A program made the position numbers and the translations under genes. DNA of 64,000 bases. Source: Vibrio penaeicida (GTDB lineage Bacteria > Pseudomonadota > Gammaproteobacteria > Enterobacterales > Vibrionaceae). The stretch lies in contig NZ_AP025145.1 in assembly GCF_019977755.1 (NCBI RefSeq), positions 930,001 through 994,000 of the forward strand, read 5' to 3'. Below, piece after piece: positions 1 through 7,756 of the stretch (positions are counted from its first letter, which is position 1; each line of letters begins with the position of its first letter). The notes under the pieces are model-generated. The model did not search any database and was not told the origin of the DNA. It saw only the letters and a program-made list of their open reading frames with translations.

Positions 1-62
1 TAAATCGTTTCTATGATGGTGTCTTACTTCTTCAGTAAACAGCATCGCAAGAATATTGCGTT

Positions 63-149
63 GCCCTGGTGGTGGAATTGGTAGACACAAGGGATTTAAA
101 ATCCCTCGGCGTTCGCGCTGTGCCGGTTCAAGTCCGGCCCGGGGCACCA
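63..149 (+). tRNA. tRNA-Leu (anticodon UAA), CCA encoded
   Basis: An 87-nt leucine-type tRNA with a long variable arm. The acceptor arms GCCCTGG and CCGGGGC pair, the anticodon loop reads TTTAAAA (UAA), the T-loop is GGTTCAAGTCC, and the CCA end is encoded. Its last 17 bases plus flanking sequence are repeated about 100 bp downstream. Confidence 0.95.
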
Positions 150-233
150 TCAATATGATATTTTTAGTGAACTGTTATTGAGATTCATAGTCTCAGCGCT
201 CGAACTGACCGGCCGAAATGTCGGACCATCAAT

Positions 234-257
234 TCCGGCCCGGGGCACCATCAATAT
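234..257 (+). repeat. Direct repeat of the tRNA-Leu 3' end
   Basis: These 24 bases repeat positions 133-156 exactly: the 3' T-arm and acceptor strand of tRNA-Leu, its CCA and the following TCAATAT. No complete tRNA can be formed from the sequence before it. It is a remnant of a decayed duplicate tRNA or an integration scar. Confidence 0.85.
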
Positions 258-274
258 ATAAAAAAGCAAAAAAT

Positions 275-348
275 GGCGCCTTGGCAGAGTGGCTATGCAG
301 CGGATTGCAAATCCGTGGACCTCGGTTCGACTCCGGGAGGCGCCTCCA
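275..348 (+). tRNA. tRNA-Cys (anticodon GCA), CCA encoded
   Basis: A 74-nt tRNA with acceptor arms GGCGCCT and AGGCGCC, anticodon loop TTGCAAA (GCA), T-loop GGTTCGACTCC and an encoded TCCA end. It probably belongs to the same transcript as tRNA-Leu. No clear T-rich terminator hairpin follows it. Confidence 0.95.
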
Positions 349-546
349 TTTCCTTGTTTTTCCTTACTTTGTAGCAATCCGCTAAAGAACCTTTCTCCTT
401 AAAAAAATCAGACTCTATTGAATAACCGTTATTTTTGTAGCGTTAGCTCACATCATTAAACACACACGTTATTTCCATTCTTTGAATCAGTTACTGGTAT
501 TGCTAGAGTTAACTAAATACATATTTATTTTATCAATAGGCCAGCC

Positions 547-1383
547 ATGCAAATGCGTTTTTTGCTCCTGCTTACTGTTATGTTGTCAGGCTTTGTCATT
601 GCAGAAACTCCCCAGAAGTACTCCGAATCCGATCTGTTAGATAGGCCATTAATGGAGCGCTACATTTTGGATGAATTGAAAGCGCTAAGATCGGAACAGC
701 AATCGCTAGAAAAGCGGCTTACTGTACAGTTTACCGAAAGAGAGTTGCAAGTAGCCGACAAGTCATTGAATTACGCAAATGTCACCGTAACCTATTTCTT
801 CTACATCATTGCGGGTGTCGCTTCGCTTATTGCGTTGGTGGGCTGGCAATCACTCAGAGAATTTAAAAATAACACCAAAGAAATGGCGGATAAACGCTTG
901 GACGATATCGCGCTGGAGTACGAGAAAAAATTCCTTGAACTTGAAAGAGACTTAAAACGCAAAACGCGCATTATTAGTCAGAATAACAAAGATATAGAAG
1001 TGATAAACGAGATCCACAACTTGTGGCTAAGAGCGCAAAGTATGCCGACGCCAGAGCAACGAATGGAGATCTACGACGAAATATTGCGTATTCGCCCCGG
1101 TGATTTAGAAGCAATGACATACAAAGCCGACGCAGCAATGGAAATTCGTGAATATCACTGGGCATTAAGCTTGTGTAATCGCGTTTTGGATCTCGACGAA
1201 TTGAATGGTCCAGCCCTGTATCAGAGAGCCTGTGCGTATTCTCGTTTAGGTGCAGAAGAGCAAGCGATAGAAGACTTGGAAAAAGCCATCCAATCTAGCC
1301 CATCTGTTCGGGACCATATCTATGAAGAAAAAGATTTCGAACCTTTACGCGGTAACCCTCGATTCGATAACCTTATCTCGTGA
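547..1383 (+). CDS. Membrane-anchored tetratricopeptide repeat protein
   Basis: A 278-residue protein of unknown specific role. It starts with a signal-peptide-like segment (about residues 1-19), followed by a charged region and one strongly hydrophobic helix near residues 79-101 (VTYFFYIIAGVASLIALVGW). A charged, probably coiled-coil stretch covers about 105-150. The C-terminal part (about 165-250) has the helix-pair spacing and small/aromatic pattern of TPR units and ends with the DFEPLRGNPRFDNL motif often found at the end of TPR proteins. This suggests an inner-membrane protein with a protein-binding TPR domain. It stands alone, downstream of the tRNA genes, with about 200 bp of upstream DNA for its own promoter. 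The function cannot be named. Confidence 0.8.
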   Translation: MQMRFLLLLTVMLSGFVIAETPQKYSESDLLDRPLMERYILDELKALRSEQQSLEKRLTVQFTERELQVADKSLNYANVTVTYFFYIIAGVASLIALVGWQSLREFKNNTKEMADKRLDDIALEYEKKFLELERDLKRKTRIISQNNKDIEVINEIHNLWLRAQSMPTPEQRMEIYDEILRIRPGDLEAMTYKADAAMEIREYHWALSLCNRVLDLDELNGPALYQRACAYSRLGAEEQAIEDLEKAIQSSPSVRDHIYEEKDFEPLRGNPRFDNLIS

Positions 1384-1519
1384 TCAGATTCTTCAATAGC
1401 TGCATCAATGAGTGTTTATGATGGGAAAATACGTTCAAAAGTGATTTTTAGTGGGTGAGGTTAGGTCGTATTATTGATTTAACGTAACCAATGGTTGATT
1501 CAACCTTCGCGAGTTAAAT

Positions 1520-3196
1520 ATGAAAATATATACACCAATCGCCGCGAGCTTTGCCCTTGTCTCTTCTTTCTGTTTTGCGAGCCCTGATTTAATTTTGTCG
1601 CACGGTAATGTTATCTCAATGACGGGAGTAGCAGATCGTGCGCAGTCTATTGCTATAAAAGATGGGAACATAATAGCAGTCGGGAGCAATATCGAGATGC
1701 TTCAACTGAAAGGCGAGAATACTGTTGTGCGTAATCTCGAAGGAAAAACCGTCGTTCCCGGATTTATAGACTCGCATGGTCATTTCGCACAGTACATTCC
1801 CTTAATCGAAAGTCAGTTTCTCTACCCAGCGCCGATGGGCAATGTAAATTCATTGACCGACATCGGTACAGCGATGAAGCCTTATTTTGATTCTCAAGAT
1901 CCTAACCAAAATATCTTGCATGTCGCCTTTGGTTACGATGATGCAGAGTTGGAAGAAAACCGGCACCCAACCAAAGAAGAACTCGATGCAATAAGCCAAG
2001 GATATGCGTTTTGCGCTACTCATATTTCGGGGCATTTAGCCACGTGTAACACAAAAGGTTTAGCATTTATCGGTTATGACAACACTACTCCCGATCCCGC
2101 AGGAGGGGTGATACGCCGTAGCGAAGATGGGGAAATGACGGGCGTTCTAGAGGAATCTGCCGTTTATGCAATTCTCAATAGCCTGCCAGAAACCACAAAA
2201 CAAGACGCGATTAGAAAATTTACCAAGGTGCAAGACCTCTTTGCCAGTTATGGTATTACAACGGCACAAGAGGGGTTAGCGACGCTTCCTGCCATCTCTG
2301 CGATGAAATCGATGGCAGAACAAAATTTACTGAAAATTGATTTACTCGCGTACGCCAAGTGGGTGGATTTGGAAGAAGCATCGTCACTTATCCCCATGAA
2401 AACCAGCATAAATGGTTTTACGTTAGCCGGAATAAAACTCGTTGGGGATGGTTCACCTCAAGGCAAAACCGCGTATCTTTCTACCCCTTACTATGTGCCG
2501 CCACACAGCCACGCTTATGATTACCATGGCTATCCAGTTTTATCGCAGGAAGAGATGAACCAGTGGGTTGAAACGGCATACAAAATGGATGCGCAGATCC
2601 TAAGCCACAGCAATGGAGATGCCTCAGCAGACTTACTTCTCAATGCGGTTGAAAGGGCCGATTCAATCTACGGTTTGAAAGATCGCAGAACAGTGGTTAT
2701 TCATGCCCAAACCACGCGACTTGATCAAATCAAGCGGATGAAAGAAAACAGAATGATTCCGTCGTTTTTTCCTGCCCATACATATTTTTGGGGAGACTGG
2801 CATCGTGACTCGGTTTTAGGTCCTTGGCGAGCCTCGAACATATCACCAATGGGGTGGGCAAACTCAAACGAACTCATGTTTACCATTCACATGGATGCTC
2901 CCGTGCTCTTTCCAGATATGATGACGAATATGTGGACAGCGGTTAACCGCGTGACACGCACAGGAAAAACACTTGGTGAGCATCATAAAATTAGCCCGTA
3001 TCAAGCACTTGAAGCCATAACAATAAACAGCGCGTATCAAAATTTTGAAGAGAACGAGAAAGGCACCATAGAACTGGGTAAAAGGGCAGACTTAGTATTG
3101 TTAGACAAAGATCCGCTGGATATAGATCCCATGTCAATTAAAGATGTGCAGGTGTTAGAAACGCTAAAAGATGGTGTGAGCATCTACAAAAAGTAA
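1520..3196 (+). CDS. Secreted amidohydrolase (YtcJ-like, amidohydrolase family 3)
   Basis: A 558-residue metal-dependent hydrolase. Residues 1-20 form a signal peptide ending in FCFA, so the enzyme probably acts in the periplasm. The mature protein opens with the strand-rich domain usual for amidohydrolases and then has the metal-binding motif FIDSHGHF (His86 and His88) after VVPG. Further conserved pieces are HSNGD, VIHAQTTR and, near the C-terminus, the YQALEAITINSAY and IELGKRADLVLLDKDP segments typical of the family. The length matches YtcJ-like proteins (about 550). The substrate cannot be read from sequence; an amide or carbamate ester is usual. It is monocistronic and convergent with the iron importer genes. 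Confidence 0.88.
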   Translation: MKIYTPIAASFALVSSFCFASPDLILSHGNVISMTGVADRAQSIAIKDGNIIAVGSNIEMLQLKGENTVVRNLEGKTVVPGFIDSHGHFAQYIPLIESQFLYPAPMGNVNSLTDIGTAMKPYFDSQDPNQNILHVAFGYDDAELEENRHPTKEELDAISQGYAFCATHISGHLATCNTKGLAFIGYDNTTPDPAGGVIRRSEDGEMTGVLEESAVYAILNSLPETTKQDAIRKFTKVQDLFASYGITTAQEGLATLPAISAMKSMAEQNLLKIDLLAYAKWVDLEEASSLIPMKTSINGFTLAGIKLVGDGSPQGKTAYLSTPYYVPPHSHAYDYHGYPVLSQEEMNQWVETAYKMDAQILSHSNGDASADLLLNAVERADSIYGLKDRRTVVIHAQTTRLDQIKRMKENRMIPSFFPAHTYFWGDWHRDSVLGPWRASNISPMGWANSNELMFTIHMDAPVLFPDMMTNMWTAVNRVTRTGKTLGEHHKISPYQALEAITINSAYQNFEENEKGTIELGKRADLVLLDKDPLDIDPMSIKDVQVLETLKDGVSIYKK

Positions 3197-3247
3197 GTTT
3201 GAATCTGGGTTTTAAATAGATAGCAATATTAAACCTCTAGAAGACAG

Positions 3248-3272
3248 AACAGCCCACATTTGGTGGGCTGTT
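3248..3272. terminator. Hairpin between convergent genes
   Basis: A 10-bp perfect stem, AACAGCCCAC with GTGGGCTGTT and a 5-nt loop, lies between the stops of the amidohydrolase and the FecE-like gene. It has no good U-tract on either strand, so terminator function is likely but not certain. Confidence 0.5.
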
Positions 3273-3287
3273 GAATTCATAACGCGG

Positions 3288-4097
3288 TTAAGCAATGCTT
3301 TCTATTGGCTTAGCCGCTCTCGGAATCGCCATTGGCGTTTGTGTTTCTGGGTCAAGAATAATGCGCGCGTTTAGGTTGAATACCTCGCTAAGCATATTTT
3401 CAGTAAACACAGTGTTTGGTGAGCCTTGAGCGTACAAATCACCCGCTTTTAAGATGATGAGTTCATCGGCATACCGGCACGCTTGGCTAAGATCGTGAAG
3501 CACCACAACGACGGTTTTTCCTTGTTTCACAAGCCGTTCCATCAAGTCGAGCAGCTCGTATTGGTGTGACAAGTCCAGATACGTTGTCGGTTCATCAAGC
3601 AAAATAATATCCGTATTTTGTGCCAACACCATAGCAATCCAAACTCGCTGTCGTTGACCTCCTGAAAGTTCATCAACCCTTCTCGTCGCCAATTCGGCTA
3701 CGCCTGTGGTTTCCATTGCCTCGTCTACGGCTTGCTTGTCTGAGACTGAAAGCCTTCCCATGGCATTGAGATAAGGTGCGCGCCCATATCCCACTAGCTC
3801 TTTTACTGCAATGCCTTCAGGAATAATTGGAGTTTGGGGTAGGAGAGAAACCTGAGCGGCGTATTCCTTATCCTTAAAACCTTGAACCGGTTTGTCGCCA
3901 TAAAGAAAAACATCCCCTTTAGAAGGCTTAAGTAATCGGACAAGTGATTTCAAAAAGGTCGATTTACCACAGCCATTCGGGCCAATCAGCGCCGTCATTT
4001 TTCCCTTTTGAATAGTGGTGCTGAGTGACTCGATAATGATGTTCTGTTGGTATTTTAATTCCAGGTTGTTCACACGGAATGCAGTAGATTGATTCAT
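3288..4097 (-). CDS. Iron-siderophore ABC transporter ATP-binding protein (FecE/FepC-like)
   Basis: A 269-residue ATPase that energises iron-chelate uptake across the inner membrane. Walker A is GPNGCGKST (about 39-47), the ABC signature is LSGGQ (144-148) and Walker B is IILLDEP (164-170), followed by the H-loop region VVVVLHDLSQ. I start it at the ATG whose first base is 4097, giving MNQSTAF. The frame is open further upstream but only by running back through the permease gene. It is the last gene of a four-gene operon and lies 2 bp after the upstream permease. Iron regulation is expected from the Fur box before the first gene. Confidence 0.93.
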   Translation of the reverse strand: MNQSTAFRVNNLELKYQQNIIIESLSTTIQKGKMTALIGPNGCGKSTFLKSLVRLLKPSKGDVFLYGDKPVQGFKDKEYAAQVSLLPQTPIIPEGIAVKELVGYGRAPYLNAMGRLSVSDKQAVDEAMETTGVAELATRRVDELSGGQRQRVWIAMVLAQNTDIILLDEPTTYLDLSHQYELLDLMERLVKQGKTVVVVLHDLSQACRYADELIILKAGDLYAQGSPNTVFTENMLSEVFNLNARIILDPETQTPMAIPRAAKPIESIA

Positions 4098-4099
4098 AA

Positions 4100-5077
4100 T
4101 TACCAATGTTTGTAACGGCTGAGTAAATAGATAAAGTAGGGTGCGCCAATGAAGGCAGTAAGCACACCAGCAGGAAGCTCGATAGGTGGCAGTAATATTC
4201 GAGCAAACAGGTCGGCGCTGAGTAGCAAAACCGCCCCAATGAGAATGGTTGCCGGAATGAGTACAAGGTGGCTCCCTCTTACCATCATTCGTGCCGCGTG
4301 TGGTGCAACCAAACCGATAAAACCAATGTTGCCACAAATAGACACTGCCACACACGCCAGCGCAATGGAGACTACCAAAGCAAATAACCGAGTGAATGGC
4401 ACCGCCACCCCCAAACTGTGGGCCGTGTCGTCGCCTAGGCTGAGTAGATCCAGTTTATAAGCGAGGTAAATCGCAAAAGGCACTAAACAAAGTAACCAAA
4501 GAACCAATGTCGGCACGTGTGTCCAATTTCGCCCCCAGACCGATCCAGTTAGCCAAACCATTGAGGTATTGATTTCCAATGGAAAACTCACCAAAAGAAA
4601 ATCGATACCAGCAGAAAAAACAGCAGCGAGCGCAATGCCGACCAAGGCAAAAGAGGCGGGTCTATCGAGCAAGCCTTTCGCGAGTAACAACAAAATAAGC
4701 GTAGACACGGCTCCGCCCGTGAGCGCGACAACAGGCAACCAATGGATGGGCATGTCGTTAAAAAATATATTGGCAACAACAACCGCGAAACTGGCACCAG
4801 ACGTTACGCCAAGAATATCGGGCGAGGCTAATGGGTTTCTCACGACGCCTTGAACCAGCAATCCAGAGAGCGCTAACGCTCCTCCAACTAAGCTTGCCAC
4901 CAACATTCTTGGCATTCTGTATCCGTACAGCACGAACTCATGTTCGGTGGACTGCCCAAATAATGTCGAGAATATTTGGTCCCATGGAATAACAACCGCG
5001 CCTGCGCTAACGTGCCATGTCGCAAATCCTACCCAAATAAAACCGAGCAACGCAGTCCAGTGATACCAACGAATCAT
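4100..5077 (-). CDS. FecCD-family iron ABC transporter permease (FecD-like)
   Basis: A 325-residue integral membrane protein with about nine or ten hydrophobic segments. It has the FecCD family signatures RMPRMLVASLVGGALALSGL near residue 55 and GFIGLVAPHAARMMVRG near residue 250, the latter being the loop that contacts the ATPase. It forms the transmembrane channel with the upstream permease. Its start codon overlaps that gene's stop by 4 bp (ATGA), indicating translational coupling. The two permeases are homologous, as is normal for heterodimeric FecCD systems. Confidence 0.93.
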   Translation of the reverse strand: MIRWYHWTALLGFIWVGFATWHVSAGAVVIPWDQIFSTLFGQSTEHEFVLYGYRMPRMLVASLVGGALALSGLLVQGVVRNPLASPDILGVTSGASFAVVVANIFFNDMPIHWLPVVALTGGAVSTLILLLLAKGLLDRPASFALVGIALAAVFSAGIDFLLVSFPLEINTSMVWLTGSVWGRNWTHVPTLVLWLLCLVPFAIYLAYKLDLLSLGDDTAHSLGVAVPFTRLFALVVSIALACVAVSICGNIGFIGLVAPHAARMMVRGSHLVLIPATILIGAVLLLSADLFARILLPPIELPAGVLTAFIGAPYFIYLLSRYKHW

Positions 5078-6108
5078 CGGATCTCTCCCATTTTCAAACG
5101 AACGAAACCAAGGAAGAACAACGCACCAATCATCGTGGTAATAATGCCGACGGGCGTTTCTTGCCCTTGCGAAAGGTATCGACTGGCAATATCAGAATAC
5201 ATAACGAGATTTGCACCAAGAAGCGCCGTTACAGGCAGTTGAGATCGAATATCCGAGCCCACCAAAAAGCGAGCGAGATGCGGAGCAATCAAACCAACAA
5301 AGGCGATTGGCCCTGCGACACTGACGCTGGACGCAATAAGTAAAACGACAACAATACTGCTTATTGTTCGAACACGGAAAAGATTGCCGCCAACCGAGCG
5401 CATCAATTCTTCTCCCAGTTTGAGCAGGTTGAGCTGAAACGCCAGATAGACCGAAACCAAAAAGCCAATGGTTACGCTAGGTATCACTAACAATGCGTCA
5501 TCCCAATCCGTATTCGCGACGGAACCCGTGAGCCAATGCAACACACCATAGGCATTTTCGTCTGCAAAGATAACGGCAGCACGCGTAAGAGAGATAAACA
5601 AAAAGTTCAGCGCGATACCGGCAAGAATAATACGAAGTGGGTGCGGTCTAGCAGTATGAAGCCCAGCAAGGAAGAACACCAACGTGCCGGCAAATGCAGC
5701 ACCTGCAAACGTAACAACCAGAACAGGGACGGATTCAAGCCACGGCAGTAAACCTGTAGATGCGAAGGCAAACGCAAACGCGGCACCCGCACTTACCCCT
5801 AAGATAGAAGGGGAGGAGAGTGGGTTTCGCGTGATCGACTGCATTAACAAACCCGCGACACCAAGCCCAACGCCCACAAAGGTCGCGGCTAAAGTGCGAG
5901 GTAAACGGATGGAATAGATAATGTGTTGGTGGATAACATTGCCTTCTCTACGCATTAGGAAATCGGCAACATCAGCCCAGTTCATAGGAAAACTGGCCGC
6001 ATTAATCAGCGACCAGCCCATACCCAAAATAAGAAAAAACATCAGCCCTAAGATCATCGCTGGAAAGCGGTAGGGCTGACGTTTTGTAATTGAAAGTGTT
6101 GTTTCCAT
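5074..6108 (-). CDS. FecCD-family iron ABC transporter permease (FecC-like)
   Basis: A 344-residue permease with multiple membrane helices. It carries RLPRTLAATFVGVGLGVAGL near residue 70 and GPIAFVGLIAPHLARFLVG near residue 265, the ATPase-coupling loop of the FecCD family. It pairs with the downstream FecD-like subunit. Its ATG shares one base with the stop of the binding-protein gene (TAATG) and its own stop overlaps the next start, so the whole operon is tightly coupled. The substrate is probably a ferric siderophore or ferric citrate. No TonB-dependent outer-membrane receptor gene lies nearby, so the chelate cannot be named. Confidence 0.93.
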   Translation of the reverse strand: METTLSITKRQPYRFPAMILGLMFFLILGMGWSLINAASFPMNWADVADFLMRREGNVIHQHIIYSIRLPRTLAATFVGVGLGVAGLLMQSITRNPLSSPSILGVSAGAAFAFAFASTGLLPWLESVPVLVVTFAGAAFAGTLVFFLAGLHTARPHPLRIILAGIALNFLFISLTRAAVIFADENAYGVLHWLTGSVANTDWDDALLVIPSVTIGFLVSVYLAFQLNLLKLGEELMRSVGGNLFRVRTISSIVVVLLIASSVSVAGPIAFVGLIAPHLARFLVGSDIRSQLPVTALLGANLVMYSDIASRYLSQGQETPVGIITTMIGALFFLGFVRLKMGEIR

Positions 6109-6989
6109 TACTGTCTTAGCAAGTGTTCAATTTCTGAAGCCATGATTTCTGCAGCGATCATCCCACGGTTTAGAGACCACAATCTTGCATCTGTCTCTAC
6201 GTATTGATCGTTCTTAACCGATGTCATTAATGGCCAAAGTGGGTTTTGCTTGTATTTATCTACGGTGGTTTCTGAGCCGTACTCACCCACAAGGAAATAG
6301 TCTGGGTTCAGCTTAACTAGGTTTTCTAATGTCGTGCCGATGTAAGCTTTGCCACCATCCTCTGTAATAGGAGAGCTAAGGCCTAAACGAGAAACGACAC
6401 CGCCAGCGTAAGCTTTAGGGCCGTGCATCCAAACGCCCTTAGATGTAGAGACAGCAAACATAACCGTCGCTTTTTCGTTCACACGATTCGCCACCTCATC
6501 CATACGCTTACTGTGCGCAGCAACCAGCGACCTCATTTCTTCTTCGCGATCAAATGCAGCGGCGATTTTTACACCCGCAGCGAGGTTATCTTCGTAGGTT
6601 TCGCCACGGCTTTTAAGAATTAGCGTTGGCGCAATACGTTTAAGATCTTCATAGATCGCTTCATGGCGTTCGATATCGGCAATGATTAAATCGGGTTTTA
6701 GCGACGAGATAACTTCTAAGCTCGGTTGAGAACGAGAGCCTACCGACGTCCAATCTGAGATCTTATTGCGTATTGGCTCTATAACTCGGTTAACGTCGCC
6801 ATCGTCGGCAACACCAATAGGAGAAACACTAAGGTTAGCTAACGCATCAACAAAGCTGAATTCAAGCGCCACAACTCGAACAGGCGCTTTTTCTAGTTTT
6901 AACGTGCTCAGTTCGTCTTTCACTTCAATGGATGCAAACGCCTGAAAGGTGAGGAGCAAAAGGGTGGGCATTAACCATTTTTTAAACAT
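6108..6989 (-). CDS. Periplasmic iron-chelate binding protein (FecB-like)
   Basis: A 293-residue binding protein, first gene of the iron importer operon. It begins with a signal peptide (MFKKWLMPTLLLLTFQAFA, cleavage about residue 19). The rest shows the class III binding-protein pattern: an N-terminal lobe with VRVVALEFSFVDALANL, the SLEVISSLKPDLIIAD segment, and a C-terminal lobe with LVKLNPDYFLVGEYG. It should deliver the ferric chelate to the FecCD permeases. It is transcribed from a promoter region that contains a near-consensus Fur box, so derepression under iron limitation is expected. Confidence 0.92.
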   Translation of the reverse strand: MFKKWLMPTLLLLTFQAFASIEVKDELSTLKLEKAPVRVVALEFSFVDALANLSVSPIGVADDGDVNRVIEPIRNKISDWTSVGSRSQPSLEVISSLKPDLIIADIERHEAIYEDLKRIAPTLILKSRGETYEDNLAAGVKIAAAFDREEEMRSLVAAHSKRMDEVANRVNEKATVMFAVSTSKGVWMHGPKAYAGGVVSRLGLSSPITEDGGKAYIGTTLENLVKLNPDYFLVGEYGSETTVDKYKQNPLWPLMTSVKNDQYVETDARLWSLNRGMIAAEIMASEIEHLLRQ

Positions 6990-7035
6990 ATTTAAATCCT
7001 TAATATGATTATTATTTAATTGCGTCCCTTATATC

Positions 7036-7054
7036 ACAAATGATAATCATTATC
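7036..7054. promoter_or_regulatory. Fur box upstream of the iron importer
   Basis: The 19 bases match the Fur consensus GATAATGATAATCATTATC at 16 positions; the core AATGATAATCATTATC is perfect. The box lies about 50 bp upstream of the FecB-like start and about 85 bp from the divergent DUF3820 gene, so it could act on either promoter, though iron importer control is the obvious role. Confidence 0.88.
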
Positions 7055-7138
7055 ACAATTAAGGTTGAGATAGAATCAGCTTTTGTTTAAAAGATTTGGT
7101 ATTCTGCTGCGAAATAATTTTTTGGGTGATTTGGGTAT

Positions 7139-7354
7139 ATGTTGGAAAAAGAAAATTTAATCAAACTCGCTCGAATGCAAATGCCATTTGGAAAATACGC
7201 AGGCAGGGTACTAATCGATTTGCCAGAAGAGTACCTACTCTGGTTTGATAAGAAAGGGTGGCCACAAGGCGAACTGGGTGAGCTTTTGAAGCTTTGTCTA
7301 GCACTGAAAATTGAAGGGCTTGATAGCGTGGTTAAGCCTTTAAAGCGAATGTAA
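7139..7354 (+). CDS. DUF3820 family protein
   Basis: A 71-residue protein with the DUF3820 pattern: MPFGKYAGRVLIDLPEEYLLWF near the N-terminus followed by G-W-P-x-G-E-L-G. Members are small conserved proteins sometimes labelled quorum-sensing-regulated, with unproven biochemistry. It is divergent from the iron importer and is followed after 40 bp by another small gene on the same strand. Confidence 0.85.
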   Translation: MLEKENLIKLARMQMPFGKYAGRVLIDLPEEYLLWFDKKGWPQGELGELLKLCLALKIEGLDSVVKPLKRM

Positions 7355-7393
7355 CCCACCACTGCACGCCTCTTTAAAACGAAAAGACAAACT

Positions 7394-7627
7394 ATGAATT
7401 TTGATATCAATGCACTGAGACATCACCAGCTGGTCGAAGATGGGCAACTAGAAGGGTGTTACATTCACCAGCCAGCCCAAGGTAGCCAGCAAGACGATAA
7501 AGCCGTTTTGGCAGAGCGCCAAGCACTAGAAAAAATGGGATACAAAGTAATACAAGTTAAAGCGAAAGGCGGAACAACAACCTTTGCCGAGGCGATGCAA
7601 AAGTTTGCGAAAAAGACGTGTCAGTAA
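7394..7627 (+). CDS. Small conserved hypothetical protein
   Basis: A 77-residue soluble protein with no motif I recognise. It is glutamine- and lysine-rich, with a predicted helix around ADDKAVLAERQALEKMGYKV-like sequence and a C-terminal helix. It follows the DUF3820 gene by 39 bp and is probably co-transcribed. The coding-like composition and operon position support a real gene. No function can be given. It marks the left edge of the acquired region that follows. Confidence 0.65.
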   Translation: MNFDINALRHHQLVEDGQLEGCYIHQPAQGSQQDDKAVLAERQALEKMGYKVIQVKAKGGTTTFAEAMQKFAKKTCQ

Positions 7628-7756
7628 CCTGCTACCGTATCCTGAATCTCTCTCAACAGAAATCTGTTCCTATTCAAAAGAGTGAGACCGTTAGATTGGC
7701 TCTTTTTTGGCTCCAAAACGGGTTGGTCACTAGAAAAGAATCCATACCAGACTAAT

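Noticed and set aside
4098-4355. 86-residue N-terminal extension of the FecE-like ATPase
   Set aside because: It lies inside the permease gene in another frame and has no homology-like sequence; the ATG at 4097 is the normal start.
7674-7712. AAAAGAG ... CTCTTTT as terminator before the HerA gene end
   Set aside because: Arms of only 7 bp with a loop of about 18 nt; too weak to call, though some terminator is expected in the gap 7628-7756.
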